A program made the translations under genes and the position numbers. From Thalassoroseus pseudoceratinae (lineage in GTDB: Bacteria; Planctomycetota; Planctomycetia; Planctomycetales; Planctomycetaceae), in the NCBI RefSeq assembly GCF_011634775.1, contig NZ_JAALXT010000001.1, positions 124,001 to 188,000 of the forward strand: a stretch of 64,000 nucleotides of DNA, given 5' to 3'. The notes under the pieces are model-generated. The model was not told the DNA's origin. It saw only the letters and a program-made list of their open reading frames with translations, and made no database searches. The stretch's first letter is position 1, and the number at the start of each line of letters is the position of its first letter. Positions 53,360-61,642 of this stretch are shown one piece after another.

Positions 53360-53560
53360 AAACACAATCCGAGTTGGGCGGTTCGCAGGTGAATCCTTTC
53401 CAACTCGGCAGTTTGAGAGCCGCTCCCCTTGATCTGTCATCGACGGATCTCTTGAGTGGACGCTGGGCAATACGCTCGACCGCGCCTTTTCTGAGGGCAT
53501 GGTGTCCATCAATCGTGGGCGGCTTCATCTAATGCGGTTCATTTACCGGAACCGTTTCTT
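53360..53560 (+). ncRNA. Candidate structured small RNA or tatC leader
   Basis: About 200 nt between the promoter at 53326-53353 and a terminator-like hairpin. Visible helices: CCGAGTTGG (53369-53377) with CCAACTCGG (53400-53408), nine perfect pairs; AGCCGCTC (53418-53425) with GGGCGGCT (53517-53524), eight pairs with one G-U, closing an internal loop region; GATCTGTC (53431-53438) with GACGGATC (53442-53449), eight pairs with one G-U around a 3-nt loop; ATGG/CCAT at 53499-53509. The motif GCGGTTC occurs twice (53378 and 53534) and both copies could pair with GAACCG at 53549-53554. No coding frame with a ribosome site was found. I do not recognise SRP, 6S, tmRNA or RNase P RNA. It may instead be a leader of tatC. 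Confidence 0.35.
53535..53560 (+). terminator. Hairpin with T-rich tail, possible intrinsic terminator
   Basis: CGGTTC (53535-53540) pairs with GAACCG (53549-53554) around an 8-nt loop and is followed by TTTCTT. The stem is short and the tail imperfect. It would end the candidate RNA about 200 nt after its promoter and 85 nt before tatC. Confidence 0.35.
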
Positions 53561-53644
53561 GCCGCGATTGCGTCGCACACCATTCCCGGTCGATCGTCTC
53601 TCCAGCGATTGTGATTCGTCACCGCATCATTGAGACTGCCGACT

Positions 53645-54724
53645 ATGAACACGCAATCGAAAGACCTCTTCGACGATACCGCTATGAGTTTCGGGGAACA
53701 CCTCGAAATTCTGCGGGTGCACTTGTGGAAGGCCATTCTCGGTCTGACCGTGGCCGTCGTCGCCACTTTGTTTTTCGGCAACCGCGTCATTTCGATCATT
53801 CGCGCCCCCATCGACACCGCTTTGCTCGAACACGGCGTCACGGATTACGTCCAAGATGACATCAAAGAGGATTTTGATCTTCTCGCCTATCTGGAAGCAT
53901 TTTTCTCCGACGAGGAAGAGCAAACCGAAGAACCCGCGGAAAAAACGGCCCAGGAAATCGAAGATGAAAAGATCGCTCGTTCCACGATTGAAGTCGTCAT
54001 CGATGCTCGCGAACTCGCTGGCGCACTCCACGAGCACTATCCCGAGACCTACCCAGTCCTGCCGGAAGCCAAGACTTCGGAACCACTAACGATATCCCTC
54101 CGAGCGCCAGAGTTTGCTCAGTTCAAAGACACACGAGACCAACAACACAAGATGGTCACCCTGACTGTCCAAGAAGCGTTTTTGACGTACGTGAAAGTGT
54201 CCGTCGTTGCTGGTCTGTTGTTGGCGAGCCCTTGGATTTTCTATCAACTCTGGTTGTTCGTGGCGGCCGGGTTGTATCCCCATGAACGCAAGTATGTTTA
54301 CATTTACTTACCGCTGAGTTTGGGCCTGTTCCTGGGCGGAGCGGTCTTCTGTTTCGTCCTCGTGTTTCCGTTCGTGTTGGACTTCCTTCTCAGCTTTAAC
54401 CAATGGCTCGGGGTGACGCCGCAGATTCGGTTATCGGAGTGGATCAGCTTTGCGTTGTTGCTGCCGGTGATGTTCGGGTTGAGTTTCCAATTGCCACTGG
54501 TGATGCTCTTCCTGGAACGCATTTCAATCTTCACGGTGGAAACGTATCGCGACAAGCGACGCATGGCGATTTTGGTTATTGCGATCATCTCGATGTTCCT
54601 GACACCGGCCGATCCGATGAGTATGATGCTGATGATGTTCCCGCTCGTGATCCTGTATCAGTTGGGCATTGTGATGTGTGGGGTCAGTCCAAAACACCAG
54701 TCCCCATTTGAAGCTGCCAGCTAA
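53645..54724 (+). CDS. tatC: Sec-independent protein translocase TatC with enlarged first periplasmic loop
   Basis: The protein has 359 residues from the ATG at 53645; a TTG at 53630 is rejected. The cytoplasmic N-terminus has FGEHLEILRVHLW, matching the conserved HLxELR that contacts twin-arginine signals. TM1 is at about 27-46. The first periplasmic loop is about 130 residues (47 to about 178), with an acidic run near 87-110, against about 40 in E. coli. Later parts are normal: LLLASPWIFYQLWLFVAAGLYPHERKYV (in motifs LLLASPWIFYQLWLF and LYPHER), with the conserved Glu, and LTPADPMSMMLMMFPL near the end. TatC receives folded proteins with RR signals; two DUF1501 proteins here carry such leaders. 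Confidence 0.92.
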   Translation: MNTQSKDLFDDTAMSFGEHLEILRVHLWKAILGLTVAVVATLFFGNRVISIIRAPIDTALLEHGVTDYVQDDIKEDFDLLAYLEAFFSDEEEQTEEPAEKTAQEIEDEKIARSTIEVVIDARELAGALHEHYPETYPVLPEAKTSEPLTISLRAPEFAQFKDTRDQQHKMVTLTVQEAFLTYVKVSVVAGLLLASPWIFYQLWLFVAAGLYPHERKYVYIYLPLSLGLFLGGAVFCFVLVFPFVLDFLLSFNQWLGVTPQIRLSEWISFALLLPVMFGLSFQLPLVMLFLERISIFTVETYRDKRRMAILVIAIISMFLTPADPMSMMLMMFPLVILYQLGIVMCGVSPKHQSPFEAAS

Positions 54725-54797
54725 TAGGTAGTGGCATTAGCTTATTGACTCATTGCGGTACGCATTCCTAACTCTGTGATCGACAAAGTTCCGATTC

Positions 54798-55736
54798 ATG
54801 CACTATGCAGCCCGTTTACACGCCGCCATTCACGCGAAACGCACACCGGCCCTGGTGGGGATTGACCCGCGTTTTGATCAACTTCCGCAGTCCATCCGCG
54901 ACGCTGCCGCCCAACGGCATCCCTCGGATGAATTGGCGATGCAAGCGAGTGCCTTCGAGGAATTCAGCTTCCGACTGATTGATGTGGTTGCTCCGTTAGT
55001 CCCGGCTGTGAAACCGCAAGCCGCCTTCTTCGAGGAGTTGGGGCCCCTGGGTTCAGCGGTGCTGGCCCGTGTGATTCGCAAAGCCCGTGACGCCGGCTTG
55101 GTTGTCATCTGTGATGCGAAACGGGGCGACATCGGTTCGACCGCCGAAGCTTACGCACGAGGATATCTCGCGGGTGCCGACCCCGATGCCGCACCATGGG
55201 CCGCCGATGCGTTGACGGTCAACCCGTATCTGGGAGCCGACACACTGGAGCCGTTCGTCGATGTGGCAACGGAACGGGGAGGTGGAATTTATGTCCTCGT
55301 TCGCACGAGCAACCCAGGAGCGGGAACATTTCAAGATCGGCTCACAGATGGCGAACCGCATTATCGTACGGTCGCGAAAACGGTAAACGATTTGGCCCTG
55401 CGGACTGCCGATACTGACGGCTACGGAGCAGTCGGAGCCGTTGTCGGTGCAACCTATCCGAATGAATTGGCCGAGTTGCGGGAAGTTCTGTCGGCGTCTC
55501 CGCTACTAATTCCCGGCTACGGAAGCCAAGGGGGATCGGCAGCGGATACCGCCGCAGCGTTCCGTGACGACGGACTCGGTGCGGTCATCAACAGTTCGCG
55601 AGGCATCAACTTTGCTTATCGCAAACCTGAATATGCGGAACGATTCTCGCCCACCGAGTGGGAACAAGCAATTGAGGCGGCCACTCACGACATGATTGCA
55701 GACTTGAAAACGCACACTCCCGCCAATTCGTTATGA
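54798..55736 (+). CDS. pyrF: Orotidine 5'-phosphate decarboxylase, type 2
   Basis: The protein has 312 residues, the size of the longer (type 2) OMP decarboxylases. Active-site regions: [46 protein letters not shown] with the D-x-K-x-x-D catalytic array, [26 protein letters not shown] and [17 protein letters not shown]. It performs the last step of UMP synthesis, orotidylate to UMP plus carbon dioxide. It stands alone in its orientation and overlaps convergent trpF by 6 nt. No other pyrimidine gene is next to it. Confidence 0.95.
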   Translation: MHYAARLHAAIHAKRTPALVGIDPRFDQLPQSIRDAAAQRHPSDELAMQASAFEEFSFRLIDVVAPLVPAVKPQAAFFEELGPLGSAVLARVIRKARDAGLVVICDAKRGDIGSTAEAYARGYLAGADPDAAPWAADALTVNPYLGADTLEPFVDVATERGGGIYVLVRTSNPGAGTFQDRLTDGEPHYRTVAKTVNDLALRTADTDGYGAVGAVVGATYPNELAELREVLSASPLLIPGYGSQGGSAADTAAAFRDDGLGAVINSSRGINFAYRKPEYAERFSPTEWEQAIEAATHDMIADLKTHTPANSL

Positions 55737-56405
55737 TTCGTCGGCTTGCCGGGCAGAGGTGATGAACTGTGCAACTCGTTCGGGGTCTTTGACGCCTTTC
55801 TCACCTTCTAAGTATTCCACGCCACTTGCGGTGTCGATCCCCCACGGTTGGACTGCTTCGATTGCCTCCGCGACGTTATCTGGTCGCAATCCGCCGGCAA
55901 GAATGAGCGACGGCCAATCACCGGTCTGGTATTCCTGAGTTAACTGCTCCCACGCTACGGTTTTTCCGCTCCCGCCATATGTCCCGGCAACATAGGCGTC
56001 GATGAGGACGGCGGAGAGATGCACATCCGCAGCGTGGCATTCCGCTAAATAATTGGCCAAATCCGACAGCCCTTCCGGCCTCATTCGCCAAGCGCGAATC
56101 AGCGATGCGTCAGGACATCGTTTCTGGATTTCTCGCAAAGCTGCGGGGGATTCATTTCCGTGACATTGAATGCGGTCCAATCCCACGGATCGCACGATGT
56201 TTTCGATCTCCATCGGCGAGTGATCCACAAAAACGCCCACTAATTCGGCTTTTCCCACACAAACTGCTGCGATATGCTGGGCTGTTGTGTTCGATACGCA
56301 ACGCGGGGACGGTTCGTAAAAATTCAAGCCAATCGCGTCCGGTTGGTACTCACAAACCATCTCCGCTTGTTCTGGCGTCCGAACCCCGCATATCTTGACC
56401 CACAT
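55731..56405 (-). CDS. trpF: Phosphoribosylanthranilate isomerase
   Basis: The protein has 224 residues from the ATG at 56405, with AGGTG five bases upstream; an ATG at 56453 would add 16 residues that lack homology. The TIM barrel shows [15 protein letters not shown] with catalytic Cys, [57 protein letters not shown] and [23 protein letters not shown] with the catalytic Asp. It catalyses the Amadori step of tryptophan synthesis. No other trp gene is adjacent; scattered trp genes are normal in this phylum. It overlaps pyrF by 6 nt. Confidence 0.94.
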   Translation of the reverse strand: MWVKICGVRTPEQAEMVCEYQPDAIGLNFYEPSPRCVSNTTAQHIAAVCVGKAELVGVFVDHSPMEIENIVRSVGLDRIQCHGNESPAALREIQKRCPDASLIRAWRMRPEGLSDLANYLAECHAADVHLSAVLIDAYVAGTYGGSGKTVAWEQLTQEYQTGDWPSLILAGGLRPDNVAEAIEAVQPWGIDTASGVEYLEGEKGVKDPERVAQFITSARQADES

Positions 56406-56545
56406 AATGTCACCTTGTCCACCAATCGTCCGCATTGTCTCCGTTTTTGCCATCTTAGTCGATAGCCCTCAGAATAGAGACCAACCGTGACGGAGTCGAC
56501 CGACGAAATTCGGCGATTCGGTCCAATAGAGCTGCTTGTTGCCTT

Positions 56546-58144
56546 GTGAATCTGGTTTTGGGATGTGCCCCAGTGAGATTGCCCTTCGAAATCCCTCAAG
56601 AGTCGATCACCGAAGCCAAACAGTTGTTGCAGGCCGCGCAGACTGTCTATGAACAAAGTGCCAAGGATCCGAGGCACCTTCCCGCAGTGGCACAGGCTCA
56701 GGTTCGTGTCGGACGAGCGTTGCTTCGGTCCGGAGAAGCATTGCAAGCGATGCCGTATCTCCGAGACGCCGTTGCCAATCACTCCATTCCCGATATTCGG
56801 TCAATGGACGCAAACGACATCCTGCACTTGGCGGATGCACGTTCCGTACTTGGCGAAGGCTACCGACTTCGTGGCGACTATCTGAACGCCGCCCGCGAAT
56901 ACGGCCGGGCACTGTCCGAACTCAACGTGATTCCGGAGCGTGTCAGTACGATGTCGCTGCGGGCCGTCATCAAGGAGAAAATCGGCGATGCGGCTTCGGA
57001 AGAAGGCGACGCAGATAAAGCCGCCGCCGCATACGACGCCGCCTATACAATCTTGAAGACACTCACTCAGCAGGACGAGGGTCAATTGTCGTCGCGTGGC
57101 TTAGCCATTATTCGCGACAAGCAGGGCTTGCTCCATCAAACACGTCAGAATTGGACAGCGGCGAAGAACTGCTTCCTAGAAGCTCGACACATTCGTCGCG
57201 GTCTTGCGGAACAACCCAATGCAACCGATGACGCCGTTTGCGACTTGATCTTGAGTCAGCAGCATCTTGGCGATTTATACCTAGCTCAAGAACAAGACGA
57301 ACAGGCTCTCTTTGCCTACGCTGCAGCCGACTTGTTCCGCGAAACGCATTTGAAGAATCCAAATTCCCACGCCGTCCAACGACTGCAAGCCACCATCGCA
57401 GAACATCGTTCCATTGCGTTGCTGCGGCAGAAACAGGTCGAGTTGGCTTCAAAGACTCTCGCGGATGCTTTGGAGACTCGGGAAAAACTCTACGACGAAA
57501 CCAAGTCTGATCGGGCGTTAGCAAACCTGGCGAAGACACGCGGGCGGATCGGCGACTTGCAATATCAGCAATCCGAATGGCAGGAGGCACTCAAGACTTA
57601 TCAGCTGGCTGACGACCATCTGCGTTCGCTTGCGATTCGAGACTGGGCCGATCCGCTTCGCCAAGCCAATTGGGCGGCGAGTGTGTTTCGCGTCGGCGAA
57701 ACCGCACGAAAATGTGGTCAATGCGGAACCGCGCTCAAGGCGTATCGACAAGCATCGACGATTCGAGAACGGTTGATCCGTCGTGCTCCCAAACTTCTCG
57801 ACCGCTATCGAGATTTGGCGATTGTCCAAGAGCGAACGGCCTCGCTACTGAAAGGCATGCATCGCCATGAGGCCGCTGTCAAAATGCTACGAACGGGTGT
57901 TGAAAACATCGAAACGGCTTTGAAGTACCATCCCAAGAACGTGAAGTTGCGACGCGACTTGGTCATCCTCAGCCATCAACTCTACGAGCTATCGTCAGTC
58001 GCAAAAGACGCCAGCAGTTCCGTCCTATGGCGAATCCGAACACGCAATGAACTTGAATCTCTGTTGCAGGAAGGGATCGAGTTCGATTCCGTGTTGCAGA
58101 TCATTCAGTCCAAACTGGCCGAGCCGCTGACAATCACTCCTTGA
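56546..58144 (+). CDS. TPR-repeat protein, start uncertain
   Basis: The protein has 532 residues from GTG at 56546, the first plausible start after an in-frame stop at 56456-56458. No ribosome site is evident. The whole chain is helical with TPR-type pairs: DPRHLPAVAQAQVRVGRALL, ARSVLGEGYRLRGDYLNAAREYG (in parts), SQQHLGDLYLAQEQDEQALFAYA, ALANLAKTRGRIGDLQYQQSEWQEALKTY (in parts) and VGETARKCGQCGTALKAYRQA. No signal peptide or enzyme motif is present. The layout resembles the C-terminal TPR tails of planctomycete serine/threonine kinases, so this may be a free-standing relative or a truncated one; the kinase part is not upstream. It reads away from trpF. Confidence 0.68.
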   Translation: MNLVLGCAPVRLPFEIPQESITEAKQLLQAAQTVYEQSAKDPRHLPAVAQAQVRVGRALLRSGEALQAMPYLRDAVANHSIPDIRSMDANDILHLADARSVLGEGYRLRGDYLNAAREYGRALSELNVIPERVSTMSLRAVIKEKIGDAASEEGDADKAAAAYDAAYTILKTLTQQDEGQLSSRGLAIIRDKQGLLHQTRQNWTAAKNCFLEARHIRRGLAEQPNATDDAVCDLILSQQHLGDLYLAQEQDEQALFAYAAADLFRETHLKNPNSHAVQRLQATIAEHRSIALLRQKQVELASKTLADALETREKLYDETKSDRALANLAKTRGRIGDLQYQQSEWQEALKTYQLADDHLRSLAIRDWADPLRQANWAASVFRVGETARKCGQCGTALKAYRQASTIRERLIRRAPKLLDRYRDLAIVQERTASLLKGMHRHEAAVKMLRTGVENIETALKYHPKNVKLRRDLVILSHQLYELSSVAKDASSSVLWRIRTRNELESLLQEGIEFDSVLQIIQSKLAEPLTITP

Positions 58145-58276
58145 GACGCAGGCAGGTCGCTGGAAAGACTCTCGCGTTCGTTCGACGGAAAGTCAAAAAC
58201 CGAGTACGATTTCCCCCCTCCATAATGTATAGTCAAACAATATCAATATTCGCCCTTGTAACAAGGAACGCCGAAG

Positions 58277-60154
58277 GTGATTGAAACCCAGGGCCGTTTA
58301 GCGCTGGCAGTCCTGCTGATCCTTGCCACGATCTCGTGGGCGAACGCTCAGGACGAGACTGCCACACCTGCGAACAGTAACGCTACGCAGGATTCCGAAA
58401 ACGCTGCAAGTCAGCCCTTGGCCTCACCGTCAACAGGTTCAAAGTTGGATCGTCCGCAGTCGGCATTCCCGCCGAATCCCTACGGATTTTTTCGCGGCAA
58501 CGGACCGACGCAGCTTGTTGGTCCGTCGCGGACTGTGGGTTTCTATTTCAACTGGTTTTTGATGCTGCTAATCCTGGGAGCCTTCTGCTTATGGATGAAC
58601 AGTTCCCGCTGGGTCGATGAAGACAGTCGCGGTTTGAACCTTGGAACAGCCAACTGGAATTCCGCCATGTTGTTCGGGGGTGTCGGCGGGATGTTTTTGG
58701 CGTTGATCCTGCCCAAATTCATTGGCCTCGTTCCGATGGCTGCTGCCTGGGGCGTCCCATTGGGGATGTATATTCGCGAGCGGAACGCCAAGGTCCCTGA
58801 AGCCCGTCGAGTCATGACGCAAGCTCATATCCGGCGATGGACACTCAAGAAACTTGCAGCAATTGGCATTCACATCGGTTCGCGGGAAACCATCGAATCG
58901 ACCATGGGACCGCCGATTCAATTCCTCGGCAAATCGGAAGGCTCGGACCGTGGTGAGGCCGAACGACGGAGTCGACAGGTCGAAAACTCGAAAGGTTATC
59001 TCGCCGCCAAAGAACTCATCTACGACGCCATCAATCGCCGCACAACCGACGTTCACCTGGAGCCGAAAGAGGACGAGCTTTCCATCCGTATTCGGATCGA
59101 TGGCGTGATGTATCCGGCGGATGGGTACGACGTGGCCACCGGTCGGAACATTTTGAACATCTTCAAAGTGCTCGCGGGGATGGACATCACCGAGCGACGC
59201 CGACCGCAAGACGGTAGTTTTCGGGCTATTTTGGAAGGTCGGGAAATCGACTTCCGAACCGCAACCCAAGGTACGCGGCACGGCGAAAAAATGAGTCTGC
59301 GGATTTTGGATCAAACCAACTCGGTTGGCAATCTTTCCGACTTAGGGTTTCGAAAGTCCCTATTCGAGCAGATCGTTGGCATTGTCGATCAGCCTCACGG
59401 GTTGTTTCTATCCTGCGGACCGACCGGTGCCGGGAAATCCACCACACTATACGCCGCTCTGCGGGAGATTGATTCGTACCAGCGAAACATCATCACCGTG
59501 GAAGACCCGGTCGAGTACAAGATGGAGAACGTCAACCAAATTGAAATTAACACGCGAGCCGGTCAAACCTTCGCGAATTCTCTCCGCAGCATTTTGCGAC
59601 AAGACCCTGACGTGGTGATGATCGGCGAAATCCGGGACCAGGAAACCGCTTCCATCGCCTGCCAAGCTGCGAACACCGGGCACATGGTGTTTTCGACCAT
59701 CCACGCCAACGATACCATCACCGCGTTGTACCGGATGATCGAACTGGGCGTTGAACCGTTCATGGTGGCGAATTCGGTGTCCGCAATTTTGGCTCAACGT
59801 CTGACCCGTCGTCTGTGTGACGTCTGTCGAGAACCGTACTCCCCCAATGCGGACCTGATGAAACGAGCCGGGTTGCCCATTGATCGCATCGACCATCTGT
59901 ACCGACCGCGTCTCAACGGGGAAGCCGGTCGGTGTCGGCAATGCGGTGGTCTCGGGTATTACGGTCGGGCAGGGGTGTTTGAACTCTTGGTGATCACGGA
60001 GCGAATGCGAGACTTAATCCGTGAGAAATCCCCCATGTCCGCCATCAAAGCAGAAGCTCGCAAGAACGGCATGTTGACGATGCAGGAAGAAGGGTTGCGG
60101 CTGGTTGTGCGTGGCGTGACCAGTGTGCAGGAACTCGTTCGCGTCGTGAAGTAA
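58277..60154 (+). CDS. PilB/GspE-type secretion ATPase with N-terminal signal and membrane segments
   Basis: The protein has 625 residues from GTG at 58277, with AAGGA nine bases upstream. Residues 8-25 look like a signal peptide (LALAVLLILATISWANAQ). TMs lie at about 92-106 (NWFLMLLILGAFCLW) and about 129-165. The ATPase part starts at about 240 with DVHLEPKEDELSIRIRIDGV, then Walker A G381PTGAGKSTT, EDPVEYKMENVNQIE, DPDVVMIGEIRDQETA and STIHANDTITALYRM. Zinc Cys pairs C514/C517 and C553/C556 flank the CM domain. Family members power type II secretion or type IV pili from the cytoplasm; the membrane N-terminus is unusual. The start leads into a CvpA-like gene 45 bp downstream. Confidence 0.85.
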   Translation: MIETQGRLALAVLLILATISWANAQDETATPANSNATQDSENAASQPLASPSTGSKLDRPQSAFPPNPYGFFRGNGPTQLVGPSRTVGFYFNWFLMLLILGAFCLWMNSSRWVDEDSRGLNLGTANWNSAMLFGGVGGMFLALILPKFIGLVPMAAAWGVPLGMYIRERNAKVPEARRVMTQAHIRRWTLKKLAAIGIHIGSRETIESTMGPPIQFLGKSEGSDRGEAERRSRQVENSKGYLAAKELIYDAINRRTTDVHLEPKEDELSIRIRIDGVMYPADGYDVATGRNILNIFKVLAGMDITERRRPQDGSFRAILEGREIDFRTATQGTRHGEKMSLRILDQTNSVGNLSDLGFRKSLFEQIVGIVDQPHGLFLSCGPTGAGKSTTLYAALREIDSYQRNIITVEDPVEYKMENVNQIEINTRAGQTFANSLRSILRQDPDVVMIGEIRDQETASIACQAANTGHMVFSTIHANDTITALYRMIELGVEPFMVANSVSAILAQRLTRRLCDVCREPYSPNADLMKRAGLPIDRIDHLYRPRLNGEAGRCRQCGGLGYYGRAGVFELLVITERMRDLIREKSPMSAIKAEARKNGMLTMQEEGLRLVVRGVTSVQELVRVVK

Positions 60155-60199
60155 CTGCCGAGACTCGATACACCTTGAATCCACAACGATGACTCCCTC

Positions 60200-60937
60200 A
60201 TGATCGCTTTCATTTTACTTGGCATTATGGCATTGGTCGCTTGGTGCGTTGCGGGTGAAGGTCCGTGGGGGGCCGGTATCACGTTCCTGTGCGTGCTGTT
60301 CGCCGGATTGCTCGCGATGAATTTTTTCGAGCCGTTGGCCGATATGCTGGCGTCGATCACTAACACAGGCATGTGGTTGTATCGATGGGATTACATCGCC
60401 TTAGTCGGTTTGTTCGCTGCGTTCGTATTTGGGCTGCGGGAAATCAGTAACCGACTGGTTCCCACGTTCTTCCAAACCGAGGAAATCATCTACGAAATCG
60501 GACGCTGGGGTTTTGGGGTGCTGACGGGCTACGTCACGATGGCGTTTCTTCTGACCGCCTTGCACACCGCACCACTGCCACGAACGGTTACCAAAACCGG
60601 AATCGTGGAATTCCTGGGATTCCAAGCCGAGAAAGGCAATTTGTTTGGGTTTCACCCCGATCGCCAATGGCTGGGATTTACACGTTTTGTCTCGGCTCGG
60701 GGATTCGCTCGTTCGGACGAGCAGAATCGCTTTGACAATCCGATCTATCGGATCGGAGGACAAGGCGGGCCCGATAATCCATGGCCGTCATTCCCGATTC
60801 GTTATGCCGCCCGTCGTGAACAACTAGGCGGACAAGTGGTCGCCGCTCCCGTTCCGACAACCAACCCGGGCCCTACGAATCCGTCGCCCACGAACAACAA
60901 CGCACCCGCCCCCTCAGGAGGCGCGGACGGGTTCTAG
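60200..60937 (+). CDS. Membrane protein with CvpA-like N-terminus
   Basis: The protein has 245 residues. Four hydrophobic stretches are visible: AFILLGIMALVAWCVAG, GITFLCVLFAGLLAMNFF, YIALVGLFAAFVFGL and FGVLTGYVTMAFLLTAL. Their spacing, with FFEPLADML between the second and third, resembles CvpA (colicin V production) family proteins. The C-terminal third is soluble and ends in a Pro/Asn/Gly-rich tail (VPTTNPGPTNPSPTNNNAP). It follows the secretion ATPase by 45 bp. Function unclear; CvpA-type proteins affect purine-linked or envelope phenotypes in other bacteria. Confidence 0.6.
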   Translation: MIAFILLGIMALVAWCVAGEGPWGAGITFLCVLFAGLLAMNFFEPLADMLASITNTGMWLYRWDYIALVGLFAAFVFGLREISNRLVPTFFQTEEIIYEIGRWGFGVLTGYVTMAFLLTALHTAPLPRTVTKTGIVEFLGFQAEKGNLFGFHPDRQWLGFTRFVSARGFARSDEQNRFDNPIYRIGGQGGPDNPWPSFPIRYAARREQLGGQVVAAPVPTTNPGPTNPSPTNNNAPAPSGGADGF

Positions 60938-61007
60938 TTCCCGTGAGAATTGATTTTCGGAGCGTCGCGTTAAGACGTTTGACTGACGTACAAAACGGGC
61001 CTCATTG

Positions 61008-61499
61008 TCACTTGCGTCCTGCAATTGGTGGGGCGAGCGGAACGGCTTGATCCAACACGTTCTTGATGAACCCGATGGCCTCAGGAATCACGAGTTCTTC
61101 GTCCGGGATCGCAGCAAGCACGTTCGCCTGTCGACTCTCCAATACGTGAAGAAGCCGCTCACAGCACTCGCGAACCTCGCTCAGAAAATCACGAAGTGCC
61201 TCCCAGGACAGGTCTGTTCGGTGCAATTCGGTCGCTGACGCAGAGCGAACGCGATTCAACTTGGCCATCGTTTCGCCCGTGGTCCGGAAAAGAAATCCAT
61301 CGACGAACGCGCGTCGGAGTCGGAACTCGGGATCGAACTGGTACACGGGATCGGCCCCCCAGTAAATCGAGAATGCTCCCGTTCGGCGAAATCCGATGAA
61401 GACCGGCTCGTCGGCTTCCGGGATTTCCAACTCCGCTCGCCGCACGAGCGCGATGGCTTCCCGCATGAGATCTTCACGATCGCTTTCGTTTCGAGCCAT
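61008..61499 (-). CDS. Small cytosolic protein of unknown function
   Basis: The protein has 163 residues from the ATG at 61499; an ATG at 61571 adds a hydrophilic 24-residue extension without a clear ribosome site, so the shorter form is chosen. No signal or TM. A beta-rich middle (EPVFIGFRRTGAFSIYWGADPVYQFD) is flanked by helices (DLMREAIALVRRAELEI, LSWEALRDFLSEVRECCERL). The motif FRTTGETMAKLNRVRSASATE is distinctive but unknown to me. It diverges from the M24-like gene with a 143-bp spacer that holds a palindrome. Confidence 0.6.
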   Translation of the reverse strand: MARNESDREDLMREAIALVRRAELEIPEADEPVFIGFRRTGAFSIYWGADPVYQFDPEFRLRRAFVDGFLFRTTGETMAKLNRVRSASATELHRTDLSWEALRDFLSEVRECCERLLHVLESRQANVLAAIPDEELVIPEAIGFIKNVLDQAVPLAPPIAGRK

Positions 61500-61600
61500 G
61501 CTATTTTTGCTTATAATTCCGTGGTTTTCTGTTGCGGTGTTTTTCGTCAGAGCGTGTTGAATATGCGACATCTTGACGTTTCTGGTAGTATATTTCCATG

Positions 61601-61616
61601 ATGCTTACCTAAGCAT
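61601..61616. promoter_or_regulatory. Palindrome in divergent spacer
   Basis: ATGCTTA (61601-61607), CC, TAAGCAT (61610-61616): a perfect 7-bp inverted repeat. It lies between the start codons of the small protein (minus) and the M24-like gene (plus), 26 bp from the latter. It may be an operator; nothing else supports this. Confidence 0.3.
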
Positions 61617-61642
61617 GGTCTGCTTGGAATTGTTCACTGGAT

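Noticed and set aside
53391-53531. 46-codon GTG frame in the tatC upstream gap
   Set aside because: No ribosome site, no domain and it covers the predicted RNA helices; treated as non-coding.
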